DNA of 39,243 bases, taken from 66-474 sp036759545 (GTDB taxonomy: Bacteria; Pseudomonadota; Gammaproteobacteria; Xanthomonadales; Rhodanobacteraceae). The position numbers and the translations under genes are program-made. This document shows positions 31,001-38,285 of this stretch, one piece after another. How positions within the stretch are numbered: the stretch's first letter is position 1; each line of letters opens with the position of its first letter. The stretch is from NCBI GenBank assembly GCA_036759545.1, contig DAIOUL010000018.1, forward strand, positions 1 to 39,243. Reading direction: 5' to 3'. Under the pieces are notes generated by a model. That model was not told the DNA's origin and searched no databases. It worked only from the letters and a program-made list of their open reading frames with translations.

Positions 31001-31803
31001 ATTTGACCGCGTATCCGGCGCTGGTGGATCTCGGCTCGTCCGTCGCATTGCGCGTTTTCGAGCACGCAAGCGATGCGGCCGCCGCGCATCCGCGTGGCGT
31101 GGAACGCTTGTTGCGAATGTCGCTGGCGGGCGAATTCAAACGCGCCCGCCGGCAACTGCCGATCCATCGCACGATTGCGCTGCAATACGCGCCGCTGGAC
31201 GGCATCGACGCATTGCGCGCCGATCTCGTCGAAGGCGGCTTCGCCGATCTGCTGGCGCAGAAGGACCTGGATGTCCGCGATCGCATCGCGTTCGAGTCGT
31301 TACGCGAGAAGCTCGCGCGCGAATTGTTCGCCGCCGCCGTTGCAGGAATGGAGCTCGCCGAACCGATCATCTCCGCACAGGCGGAACTGCGCCCGTGGCT
31401 GGAGCCGCCGCTGATCGGCTTCGCGCGCGCGAGTTACGACGACCTGCGCGAACAGCTCGAACATCTGTTGCAGCCGCATTTCCTGCGTGAACTGCCGCGA
31501 GAGCGGCTGCAACACCTGCCGCGGTATCTACGCGCGATGAAGTCGCGTGCCGAAAAATTGCGGGGCGATCCGGCGCGCGACCAATCGCGCATGTTGCAGG
31601 TGCTGCCGTACTGGCGCGAGTGGCTGAATGTCCGCGCGAGCGGCGCATCGGCGGAAGCGATGGAACGCCTGCGCTGGCTGATCGAGGAATGGCGCGTCTC
31701 GCTGTTCGCGCAAGAGCTGGGCACGGCGGAAGCGGTGTCGCCAAAGCGGCTTGCGAAGGCGTTGGAAGCCGTGAGACGGGAGACGGCAAATGCTAGGGGA
31801 TGA
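28003..31803 (+). CDS. hrpA: ATP-dependent RNA helicase HrpA, with in-frame repeat insertion
   Basis: HrpA is a DEAH-box 3'-5' RNA helicase that resolves stalled ribosomes. I take ATG 28003, which has GAGG 9 bases upstream, giving 1266 residues (E. coli 1300); ATG 28024 is an alternative. Motifs: I GETGSGKTTQLPK (58-66), Ia TQPRRLAARAMARRVA, II DEAH (155-158), III SATLD, IV LVFLPGEREI, V ATNIAETSLTVP, VI QRAGRCGRVGPG. The helicase-associated and OB-like regions follow, then the long HrpA-specific C-terminal domain. In the segment LHRQLLLL...YESIHLSLLAGLP about 28 residues (557-585) are encoded by a heptamer-arm repeat. The last residues (RRETANARG) also lie in a repeat-like arm. Confidence 0.95.
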   Translation: MIAIIFAMNHPRRRTPGQIAARTAAIPEITIDESLPIAARADEIVELIRAHPVLVIAGETGSGKTTQLPKLCLAAGRGVHGMIGCTQPRRLAARAMARRVAAELGTEIGGKVGFQVRFDERVGEHTLIKFMTDGILLSELTRDRSLSAYDTILLDEAHERSLNIDFLLGYLKTLLRKRRDLKLIVTSATLDTARFAAHFEHALKPAPVIEVEGRAYPVEVRWRAPQRDETLSEQIISALDEITRDDPRGDALVFLPGEREIRDAHLALNRRSYRHTEVLPLYARLSTAEQDRVFKPGTARRIVLATNIAETSLTVPRIRYVVDSGTARVKRYSQRNQIERLNIEAISQAAADQRAGRCGRVGPGICVRLYDQTDYASRPRYTDPEIKRSSLANVILAMLSLGLGEVEEFPFIDPPEPSAIADGWRKLLELGAIDAQRKLTRVGRETARMPVDVQLARMLVEARRLHVFEQVLPIVAFLGIQDPRERPADKRDAADAAHREFADPKSDFIGILNLWNAYRTAHEDLTQSKLRDWCEKHFLSFLRMREWRELHRQLLLLDQGRDQGPAKASDRAPAGPLSPVPGPRLYESIHLSLLAGLPINVARKDERGDYRGTRERKFRVFPGSALSKSTPQWLLAAQIVDLGGRVYAMHCARIEPRWIERQAAHLVRKTWHDPHWSRARGAVIAHEQVSLFGLTLVERRTVTFAKQDPQLAHAIFQREALARCEIDARADFVRANARVLRQAHEIESQQRRADLLKSDEELAPFFAGKLPQDVNSVAALDAWYRNAAPAQRAALRWSLDDVLAGDVRADSSAFPPSLELAGHRLRLEYRFAPGEAADGVTLHVPLALLNAIPAACCEWLVPGMLIEKVATLIRGLPKNLRRNYVPAPDFARAFAEAETPRDEPLTRALATFLTRTTGVPVAASDFEAAEIPAHLRMRFVLHDEHGKVLAEARGLQTLREHWQQRAREAFAQKTDIELARDDVQAWDFDEIPRSVRSQGNLTAYPALVDLGSSVALRVFEHASDAAAAHPRGVERLLRMSLAGEFKRARRQLPIHRTIALQYAPLDGIDALRADLVEGGFADLLAQKDLDVRDRIAFESLREKLARELFAAAVAGMELAEPIISAQAELRPWLEPPLIGFARASYDDLREQLEHLLQPHFLRELPRERLQHLPRYLRAMKSRAEKLRGDPARDQSRMLQVLPYWREWLNVRASGASAEAMERLRWLIEEWRVSLFAQELGTAEAVSPKRLAKALEAVRRETANARG
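29674..29752 (+). repeat. Heptamer-arm inverted repeat inserted in frame in hrpA
   Basis: The left arm (29674-29698) has GACCAGGGAC units, GGGACCA and GGGACCG; the right arm (29722-29752) is TGGTCCCC, TTTCCCCGG, TCCCCGG, TCCCC. The central spacer is about 23 bases. Architecture is identical to 4208-4297 and 5729-5839, with GGGACC replacing GGGAAC in both arms. No stop codon occurs in the hrpA frame. Confidence 0.8.
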
Positions 31804-31853
31804 CGGATGAGCGGAGAGCTTGCCTGCTTTCCCGTCTCTCTCTTCTCGTCCCC
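31773..31853 (+). repeat. Heptamer-like inverted repeat at the hrpA 3' end
   Basis: The left arm GAGACGGGAGACGG (31773-31786) has two GAGACGG units; the right arm from 31829 reads CCCGTCTCTCTCTTCTCGTCC. The left arm encodes the last residues of hrpA. The right arm ends just before the convergent secreted-protein gene, so it may act as a terminator. Confidence 0.5.
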
Positions 31854-31858
31854 CGCGC

Positions 31859-32320
31859 TTATTTCACCCTTTCAACCCGCACGCTTTCGTTACAGCCCTG
31901 CACGTACATCAACCAACTGCCGAGAATCATCGGCTTGATGGTGACCGTCGGGTTAGTGACCGTCGGACAGGAATACGCGCCCGACTCGGCCTGCTTCCAG
32001 ACCTGACCGTTGTTCAATTCGAATTGCGTGCTGCCGCTCCAGCCGCTGAAGGTGCCGATCAGGTGCGTTTCGAATTCCTTGCGGTCCTCGTCTGCATAGA
32101 ACACCGGCTTGCCGCTGGAGCTGACCATGCGGGTTTGCTGGTGCGTCTGCAGCCAGTTGTCCAGGTATTTCAATTCCTCGGGTGAGAGCTTGTCCAGGCC
32201 GGAGGCCTTGAAATCCGCCGAGGACATCCGCTCTTCCAGAGAAGAAAATTGCTGCGCGAACGCCGGCAGTGCCGACAGCAGCAGGACGAGGACGGCCGGC
32301 ACAACGTTTCGGATATGCAT
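31859..32320 (-). CDS. Small secreted protein of unknown function
   Basis: From ATG 32320 the protein has 153 residues with a good signal peptide (HIRNVVPAVLVLLLSALPAFA, cleavage before QQFSS). The mature part begins SLEERMSSADFKASGLDKLS followed by PEELKYLDNWLQTHQ, which looks like two amphipathic helices. A beta-rich section follows, LIGTFSGWSGSTQFELNNG and QVWKQAESGAYSC, with later PMILGSWLMYVQGCNESV. Two cysteines in the mature region (one in YSCP, one in QGCN) could form a disulphide. Proteins with this layout occur in xanthomonads, but I know of no function. It is convergent with hrpA and divergent from relA. Confidence 0.75.
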   Translation of the reverse strand: MHIRNVVPAVLVLLLSALPAFAQQFSSLEERMSSADFKASGLDKLSPEELKYLDNWLQTHQQTRMVSSSGKPVFYADEDRKEFETHLIGTFSGWSGSTQFELNNGQVWKQAESGAYSCPTVTNPTVTIKPMILGSWLMYVQGCNESVRVERVK

Positions 32321-32382
32321 GGGAACCGATCATAGCAGCGGGATGCGCGGCTTTCACGCAAGGCCGGGCCGCATGCGACGGT

Positions 32383-32388
32383 TACACT
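32383..32388 (+). promoter_or_regulatory. Possible -10 element ahead of relA
   Basis: GTTACACTGC contains TACACT 38 bases before the GTG at 32427. If it is used, transcription would start near 32395, which excludes the in-frame ATG at 32373 as the relA start. No good -35 is seen. Confidence 0.3.
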
Positions 32389-32426
32389 GCCTATCTTTCG
32401 CCAATCTTTCCGCGATCGCGTTCGAT

Positions 32427-34517
32427 GTGAATCAAGCCACCTCCAAACCGCAGACCGGCGATCGCGTACCGCCGTTCGTGCGCGAATTGCCGCTGGAAGA
32501 ACGCGAGCTGGCACGCGCCGTCTGCGTCCTGCTGGATAGTCTGGGTTGCGACGACGACACGCGTGCGGCGGCGTGGTGGTACGCCTTGGCACGCGCACGC
32601 CCGGAAATCTGGATGCAACACGCGCCCGCGCTGTCGGAAGACCTGCGCCGTCTGGTGGATGGCCAGCAACAGGCCGAAACGGTGTGGGCGCTGCATCAGG
32701 GCCGCGGCCAGCGTTCCGGTGCAGAAGGTCTGCGCCGCCTCCTATTGTCGATCATCCGCGACCTGCGCGTGGTGTATCTGCTGCTGGCGCGCCAGCTTGC
32801 CCTGCTGCGGTCGGCAGCCGGCCGAGAGGAGAAGGAACGCCGCGCGCTGGCCGAACTCGCCGCCGACATCCACGCGCCGCTCGCCAACCGTCTGGGCATC
32901 TGGCAACTGAAATGGGAACTGGAGGATCTGGCGTTCCGCTATCTGCAACCGGAAACCTACAAGCGCATCGCCGCGCTGCTGGACGAGCGGCGTGCGGATC
33001 GCGAGGCCTATATCGCACGGTGTGTGAGCACTTTGCGCGATGCCTTGCGCGAGCACGATATCGATGCGGACGTCGCCGGTCGTCCGAAACACATCTACTC
33101 GATCTGGCGCAAGATGCAACGCAAAGGCGTGGAGTTCGGCGAGTTGTACGACGTGCGCGCGTTGCGCGTGCTGGTGGACAGCGTGACCGACTGCTACGCG
33201 GCGCTCGGCGTGACGCATGCGCTGTGGCCGAACCTGCCCGGCGAATTCGACGACTACATCGCGCGGCCCAAGGGCAACGATTACCGCTCGCTGCACACCG
33301 CGGTGGTCGGCCCGGAAGGCAAGACGCTGGAAGTGCAGATCCGCACGCGCGAGATGCATCGCGCGGCGGAACTGGGCGTGGCCGCGCATTGGCGCTACAA
33401 GGAAGGCGGCGGCCCGGATGCGGCGTATCAACAGCGCGTCGCGTGGATGCGGCGTCTGCTGGAAGCGCGCGAGGAAGACCACGACAACGGCGCCGGACTG
33501 CTGGCGGGCTTGCATTCGGAACTGACCGAAGACCGCGTTTATCTGCTGACGCCCAAGGGCGAAGTGTTCGATCTCGCCGCGGGCAGCACGGTGCTGGATT
33601 TCGCCTACCACGTACACACGATGGTCGGGCACCGCTGCCGCGGCGCCAAGGTCAACGGCCGCATCGTGCCGTTGACGTACCAGCCGGTCAGCGGCGACCG
33701 CGTGGAAATCCTCACCGGGAAGGAACCTGCACCGCGTCGCGACTGGCTGTCCCAGCAACAGGGATTCCTGCGTACCGCCAGCGCGCGCGGCAAGGTGCGC
33801 GCCTGGTTCCGCCGCGAGGACGCAGCGGCCAATCTCGCCGCCGGAAAGCAGATCCTCGAACGCGAATTGAAACGGCTGGCGTTGACCGAACGCAACGCCG
33901 AACGCGCGCACACGGAACTCGGTTACAAAACCCAGGATGAATTGTTGACCGCGCTCGCCTTGGGCGAAGTGGGCGGCGCGCAACTGGCGCGGGCGCTGGA
34001 CGGGACGGAAACTCCGGCAGAGATCTCGCCGCGGCCGCCGCCGCGTGCGGAAGCGCGCAAGCCCGGCGCGCTCACCATCGAAGGCGTCGGCAATCTGCTC
34101 ACGACGTTGGCCCGCTGTTGCCAGCCGTTGCCTGGCGATCCCGTTGCGGGCTTCATCACGCGTGGACGCGGTGTCACCGTGCACCGCGCCGATTGCGCGT
34201 CGCTGGCGCGTTTGCGCGCCCGCGCGCCCGAGCGTGTGATCGAAGTGCACTGGGGCGAAACCGGCGAGCGCGCCTATGAAGTCGAGATTGCCGTCAGCGG
34301 TTACGACCGCAAGCACCTGCACCGCGACGTTGTTGCCGCGATCGCCAATGCCGGTGCGCAGATCGTTGCCTCCGGCAGCCGCGCCGATCCCGTGCGTGGC
34401 GAAGTGCGCATGCGTTTCGCCTTGCGGTTGCGCGACTTCGGCGAGCTGTCCGCGCTGCTGGGAAAGCTTTCCGGCTTGCCCAACGTCATCGACGCGCACC
34501 GGCTGGCCGCACGCTGA
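32427..34517 (+). CDS. relA: GTP pyrophosphokinase RelA ((p)ppGpp synthetase)
   Basis: RelA makes (p)ppGpp on starved ribosomes. From GTG 32427 it has 696 residues. The N-terminal hydrolase domain is degenerate: the HD and ED pairs of SpoT/Rel are absent. The synthetase domain is intact: GRPKHIYSIWRKMQRKGVEF, LYDVRALRVLVDSVTDCYA, the acidic EFDD (273-276) characteristic of monofunctional RelA, and TLEVQIRTREMHRAAELGVA. Then come the TGS domain (VYLLTPKGEVFDLAAGSTVL), the zinc-finger/conserved-cysteine region LARCCQPLPGDPVAGFITRG plus VHRADC, and a C-terminal ACT domain (AYEVEIAVSGYDRKHLHRDV). The frame is open to 32109, but that part overlaps the divergent secreted-protein gene. No SpoT is in this window. 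Confidence 0.95.
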   Translation: MNQATSKPQTGDRVPPFVRELPLEERELARAVCVLLDSLGCDDDTRAAAWWYALARARPEIWMQHAPALSEDLRRLVDGQQQAETVWALHQGRGQRSGAEGLRRLLLSIIRDLRVVYLLLARQLALLRSAAGREEKERRALAELAADIHAPLANRLGIWQLKWELEDLAFRYLQPETYKRIAALLDERRADREAYIARCVSTLRDALREHDIDADVAGRPKHIYSIWRKMQRKGVEFGELYDVRALRVLVDSVTDCYAALGVTHALWPNLPGEFDDYIARPKGNDYRSLHTAVVGPEGKTLEVQIRTREMHRAAELGVAAHWRYKEGGGPDAAYQQRVAWMRRLLEAREEDHDNGAGLLAGLHSELTEDRVYLLTPKGEVFDLAAGSTVLDFAYHVHTMVGHRCRGAKVNGRIVPLTYQPVSGDRVEILTGKEPAPRRDWLSQQQGFLRTASARGKVRAWFRREDAAANLAAGKQILERELKRLALTERNAERAHTELGYKTQDELLTALALGEVGGAQLARALDGTETPAEISPRPPPRAEARKPGALTIEGVGNLLTTLARCCQPLPGDPVAGFITRGRGVTVHRADCASLARLRARAPERVIEVHWGETGERAYEVEIAVSGYDRKHLHRDVVAAIANAGAQIVASGSRADPVRGEVRMRFALRLRDFGELSALLGKLSGLPNVIDAHRLAAR

Positions 34518-34597
34518 ACGTGTGCGGCATGCACGGCGGGCCCGCGTACCGCGGTGCTAAGCTAATCGCGGCTTCAGCACGAGGCCTCAAGATTTTC

Positions 34598-36277
34598 ATG
34601 CCCGGACGTCGCGACCAAACCTCCGATCCGCGCTCGCGCACCGAACCGGTGCTGGGCGATCTGGACCGTCTGAACGAACCGCCGCGGATCGATGACGAGC
34701 TGCCGCCATTCGTGGCCGATCCGAAGCGGCGCAGCGCGAAGTTCGAGGATTTGCCGCCGCGGCGTTCGTTGTGGCCGTGGGTGGCAGTCGTCCTGGCGCT
34801 CGCGGTCATCGGCGGCGGCACTTGGGTGTGGACTCACCAGAACGCATTGCGCGAAGATTTGCCGCGCACGCGGTTGAATGCGGTGCTGGCGCAAGCGGAT
34901 TCCGCCCTGGCCGCCGGCAAGCTGTCCGGCTCGCCCGATAGTGCGCGCGATCAGTACGAAGCCGCGCTGGCGCTCGATCCCGACAGCGAGCACGCTATCG
35001 CCGGCTTGCGCAAGGTCGGCAACGCGGAATTGAAACTCGCGCAAGCCGACATCCAGGCCGGCAAGCTGGACCAGGCGCGCAGCGCGCTCGAGGAAGCGCG
35101 GGGCCTGCTCGGCGGCGGCGCGGAAGTCGCGCAAACAGAAAGCGCGTTGAATCATGCCGCGAACCGCGGCACCACCGCCGACGATCTGATCGACCGCGCC
35201 AACGCGGCGCTCGCGGCCGGCAATCTGGACGGCAACGGAGGCGCGGCGGATCTCTTCCACCGCGTGCTGCTGTCCGACCCCGACAACGCGGTCGCGCGGC
35301 ATGGGATGGATCAGGTCGGCGCGGGCTTGGCCGCGCGCGTGCAGGACCAGTTGAAACAGGGCGATCGCGCGGGCGCGCAGCGCACGGTCGACAAACTCGC
35401 GTCACTGCTGCCGAGTTATGCCGGGCTGCCCGATCTGCGCGCAGCAGTGGCGCAAGCCGATCAGGATGCGAAGGCGCAACTCGAACAGCACCTGACACAG
35501 GGCGAAGCCGATCTGCACGCGGGCAAGTTCACCGGAGACGGCGAGGACAACGCGCTTGCGCAGTTCCAGGCGGCTTTGAATTCGGATCCGAACAACGCGC
35601 AGGCGCGCGCGGGCCTGGGTCAGGTCGCGCAGGCGCTGGTGGTGCAGGCCAACGCGGCGCTCGATGCGCAGCATTCGGACGAGGCATCGAAACTGCTGGA
35701 TGCGGCGGCCAAGCTCGCGCCGAAATCGGCCGATCTGGCGGCCGCACGTTCGCGGCTGCGCACGCTGGCTTCGGCATCCGCGGGCAGCGGCGAGGACGAC
35801 ACGCAGGGCGAGCCGCCTCCGCCCGTGCTCACGCCTGCGCAATCTGCCAAGGTCGCGCAATTGGTGCAGCGGGCGGATGCCGCCGCAAACCAGGGCGAAC
35901 TGATGCTGCCACCCGGCGACAGCGCCTATGATCTCTACCGCGCCGCACTCGCAATCGACGGCAACAATGCCGCCGCGCAGTCCGGGTTGCAGGCGCTGCC
36001 GCAGATCGCGCGCGGCCTGTTTGCGCGTTCGATGCAGAGCGGGAAGCTGGATCGTGCCGGCGATTTGCTGGCGACCCTGCAGCAACTGAGCCCCGGCGAC
36101 GCGGCCTTGCCGATGATGCAGCACAATCTGGGTGGCGCCTGGCTCGATCGTGCGCGGACGCTGGCCGATCAGGGCCGCTACGACGACGCGCGCCGTGCGC
36201 TGGACGAAGCGCGCCGGCTGACGCCGGACGATCCACGCATCGGCGAAGTGGACAGCCGCATCGGTTACGGGAACTAA
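34598..36277 (+). CDS. Membrane-anchored TPR-like repeat protein of unknown function
   Basis: From ATG 34598 the protein has 559 residues. Residues 1-58 are hydrophilic and proline-rich, probably cytoplasmic; 59-79 (WPWVAVVLALAVIGGGTWVW) is one membrane span; the rest is a helical repeat region, probably periplasmic. The repeat region has a period of about 100 residues, starting near 97, 197, 297 and 420. Each period has a longer unit such as ANAALAAGNLDGNGGAADLF with LLSDPDNAVARHGM, and a shorter unit such as LKQGDRAGAQRTVDKLASL. This resembles TPR repeats. A Gly/Ser/acidic linker (391-410) separates the third and fourth periods. Function is unknown; the arrangement suits a scaffold for envelope complexes. 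It is between relA and an SDR-type protein gene. Confidence 0.85.
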   Translation: MPGRRDQTSDPRSRTEPVLGDLDRLNEPPRIDDELPPFVADPKRRSAKFEDLPPRRSLWPWVAVVLALAVIGGGTWVWTHQNALREDLPRTRLNAVLAQADSALAAGKLSGSPDSARDQYEAALALDPDSEHAIAGLRKVGNAELKLAQADIQAGKLDQARSALEEARGLLGGGAEVAQTESALNHAANRGTTADDLIDRANAALAAGNLDGNGGAADLFHRVLLSDPDNAVARHGMDQVGAGLAARVQDQLKQGDRAGAQRTVDKLASLLPSYAGLPDLRAAVAQADQDAKAQLEQHLTQGEADLHAGKFTGDGEDNALAQFQAALNSDPNNAQARAGLGQVAQALVVQANAALDAQHSDEASKLLDAAAKLAPKSADLAAARSRLRTLASASAGSGEDDTQGEPPPPVLTPAQSAKVAQLVQRADAAANQGELMLPPGDSAYDLYRAALAIDGNNAAAQSGLQALPQIARGLFARSMQSGKLDRAGDLLATLQQLSPGDAALPMMQHNLGGAWLDRARTLADQGRYDDARRALDEARRLTPDDPRIGEVDSRIGYGN

Positions 36278-36282
36278 GCGGC

Positions 36283-37152
36283 GTGGCGGCCGGTGCAATG
36301 CTGGTGTTCGGCGCCAGCAGTCAGATAGGCCATTGCCTGTTGCCGATGTTGGGGGCGCAAGGCGCGCACGCGATCGCGGTGTCGCGATCACCGCGAAGCG
36401 GAGCGGATGGCCATGCGCGCTGGTTGCGCGGTGCTCTTCCGGAATCGTTGAACGGCGATTTCAGCGACGTCGAGACGATCGCTTGCTTCGCGCCTCTTGC
36501 TGCGCTCGCCACATGGCTTTCGAATACACCGTTGCCGGCATTGACACGCGTAGTCGCCACCAGCTCGATGAGCGCGGAGAGCAAGCGCGAATCGCCGGTC
36601 GCAGCCGAACGCGCATTGGCGCAGCGGCTGCGTGAAGGCGAACAGGCGCTGATGTGTGCGTGCGAATCGCGCGGCGTCGCTTGCACGATCTTTCGACCGA
36701 CCCTGATCTACGGCGTGGGCCTGGACAAAAGCCTTACGCCGCTGGCGCGGCGCGCGGCGAAAACGCGTGTGTTCGTGTTGCCGCCCGGCCGGGGCTTGCG
36801 CCAGCCTGTGCACGCGCAGGATCTCGCCACAGCGGTTTTGGCTGCGCTGCGAATGCCGCAGACGAACGGACGCATCATTCCGATCGGCGGCGGCGAACGC
36901 CTGAGCGCGCGGGAAATGTTCGCGCGCGTGCGTGCGAGTCTGCCGGTACGCACGTTGCCGCTGCGGCTGCCGCGCTTGGCGGTCCGCGCGGCGATGCGTG
37001 TGCTGCCGTCAACGCGCGGCCCGCTGTCGCGGCTGGATGCCGATCTGACCGCCGACAACGCGGAACTGGAAGCTCTCCTGAATGTGCACCCACGGGGTTT
37101 CAATCCAGACGCTGATACTTGGGTGAGCCAGCGCGCTGAGCCGATGCCTTGA
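36283..37152 (+). CDS. NAD(P)-dependent epimerase/dehydratase-like (extended SDR) protein
   Basis: The product has 289 residues from GTG 36283, six bases after the TPR gene; ATG 36298 is a possible shorter start. The Rossmann motif is MLVFGASSQIGHCLLPML. RVVATSSMSAESKRESPVAA takes the place of the usual catalytic Ser...YxxxK stretch, and the tyrosine is missing, so an NAD-binding rather than classical epimerase role is possible. FRPTLIYGVGLDKSLTPLAR, LPPGRGLRQPVHAQDLATAV and GRIIPIGGGERLSAREMF are typical of the atypical SDR families. Substrate unknown; the neighbouring glycosyltransferase suggests sugar or envelope metabolism. The last residues (SQRAEPMP) and the stop codon lie in a repeat, the stop falling in a hairpin loop. 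Confidence 0.85.
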   Translation: MAAGAMLVFGASSQIGHCLLPMLGAQGAHAIAVSRSPRSGADGHARWLRGALPESLNGDFSDVETIACFAPLAALATWLSNTPLPALTRVVATSSMSAESKRESPVAAERALAQRLREGEQALMCACESRGVACTIFRPTLIYGVGLDKSLTPLARRAAKTRVFVLPPGRGLRQPVHAQDLATAVLAALRMPQTNGRIIPIGGGERLSAREMFARVRASLPVRTLPLRLPRLAVRAAMRVLPSTRGPLSRLDADLTADNAELEALLNVHPRGFNPDADTWVSQRAEPMP

Positions 37153-37262
37153 ATGGCATCGGCTGCTGCGCTGGCGAACGCCCGAAGCAGGAAGCTGAGG
37201 GGGGCCTCAATCGCTTCGCGATTTCGACTTGGCGAGCGCAGGATGCGCGAGGTTAGCAACGC
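37127..37262 (+). repeat. Palindromic element at the SDR gene end, related to the pgeF insertion
   Basis: It shares with 17344-17458 the GCCAGCGCG start, the GCCGATGCC/GGCATCGGC hairpin with loop TTGAAT, GCGCTGGCGAACGCCCGA, and GGCGAGCGCAGGATGCGCGAGG with the final GCAACG. In the middle it has a different segment with a TCGCTTCGCGA stem. It supplies the end of the upstream gene and precedes the next promoter. Confidence 0.8.
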
Positions 37263-37276
37263 GCCGTGAGCGCACC

Positions 37277-37282
37277 TACACT
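37277..37282 (+). promoter_or_regulatory. Possible -10 element ahead of the glycosyltransferase
   Basis: CCTACACTGC contains TACACT 28 bases before the TTG start at 37310, with a Shine-Dalgarno AGGAG between. It directly follows the repeat element at 37127-37262. No clear -35. Confidence 0.3.
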
Positions 37283-37309
37283 GCGCCGCACCCGCAGCAG
37301 GAGAAAACA

Positions 37310-38245
37310 TTGAGCGCGGCGTCAACGAACAACGATTCCGTCTGCGCGGTGGTGGTCACGTGGAACCCGGACACTGCGGCGCTGGGCGCGATGCTGCAAA
37401 GGCTCCTGCCGCAGGTCGGCGCGCTGGTGCTGGTGGACAATGCGTCGGACGATCCGGCGATCGGCGAACTCTGCGCGCGCGATTCGCGTATCCAGTTTTT
37501 TTCGCAGAACACCAACCGGGGCCTGGCGGCCGCGTTCAACCTCGGCACCGCCTGGGCGCGCAAAAAGGGTTTCGGATACGTGCTGCTGCTGGATCAGGAC
37601 AGTCTGCCTGCCGAAACGATGGTGAGCGAATTGCTGCATGCGCTGACGGCGCTTGCGACGGATCAACGCGTCGCGGCGGTGGGTCCGCGTTTCCACGACG
37701 AACACGAACGCCGCGACGCTCCGTTCGTGCGCATCCGCTTTCCGTTCAACCGCAAGCTGCATTGCGGCGCGGGTTGCCCCGAACGCGTGCGCTGCGATTT
37801 CCTGATTTCTTCCGGCACATTGATTCCGCTCGACGCGCTGGAAACCATCGGCGGCATGGACGAATCGCTGTTCATCGACAATGTGGACATGGACTGGTGC
37901 TTTCGCGCGCGCGCCAGGGGCTTCGCGCTTTACGGCGTGTGCGCCGCGCGCATGGAACACCGGCTGGGCGATGCGCGGCGGCGGCTGCCGGGTGCACCGC
38001 GCGGCGTGATCGTGCACGCGCCGCAGCGGCTGTTCTTCATCATGCGCAACCGGCTGCTGCTGTACCGCCGCGCCAGCACGCCGGCGACCTGGGTCGCGCA
38101 GGACGTGCCGCGCGTGCTGGTGAAACTGCTGCTGTTCTCGATCGTGATCGGGCCGCGTTGGCGCAACCTTCGCGCCATGCTGGCCGGACTCCGTGCCGGA
38201 CTTCTGGGCGAGGCCCGGATACCGGAGAATATGTCGCTGCAATGA
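37310..38245 (+). CDS. Family 2 glycosyltransferase (rhamnosyltransferase-like)
   Basis: The TTG at 37310 has AGGAG 7 bases upstream and gives 311 residues; an ATG at 37229 lies inside the repeat and would add 27 residues read from it. GT-A features are clear: VCAVVVTWNPD, LVLVDNASDDPAIGELC, NTNRGLAAAFNLGTAWARKK, the DxD-like LLLDQDSLPAETM, CDFLISSGTLIPLDALETIG, and the catalytic GGMDESLFIDNVDMDWCFRA (acceptor/base motif). This pattern is close to dTDP-rhamnosyltransferases of the RfbF/WbbL type used in O-antigen or exopolysaccharide. It ends with an LFFIMRNRLLLYRRAS segment and a hydrophobic stretch suggesting membrane association. Donor and acceptor are not determined. It is 40 bases upstream of mrcB. 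Confidence 0.9.
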   Translation: MSAASTNNDSVCAVVVTWNPDTAALGAMLQRLLPQVGALVLVDNASDDPAIGELCARDSRIQFFSQNTNRGLAAAFNLGTAWARKKGFGYVLLLDQDSLPAETMVSELLHALTALATDQRVAAVGPRFHDEHERRDAPFVRIRFPFNRKLHCGAGCPERVRCDFLISSGTLIPLDALETIGGMDESLFIDNVDMDWCFRARARGFALYGVCAARMEHRLGDARRRLPGAPRGVIVHAPQRLFFIMRNRLLLYRRASTPATWVAQDVPRVLVKLLLFSIVIGPRWRNLRAMLAGLRAGLLGEARIPENMSLQ

Positions 38246-38285
38246 ACGTCCGCATCCGTTTGCGGTCGCATGTGAGCTTCCCCTG

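Noticed and set aside
37229..37309. ATG 37229 as start of the glycosyltransferase
   Set aside because: The codons come from the palindromic element; TTG 37310 has a well-placed AGGAG.
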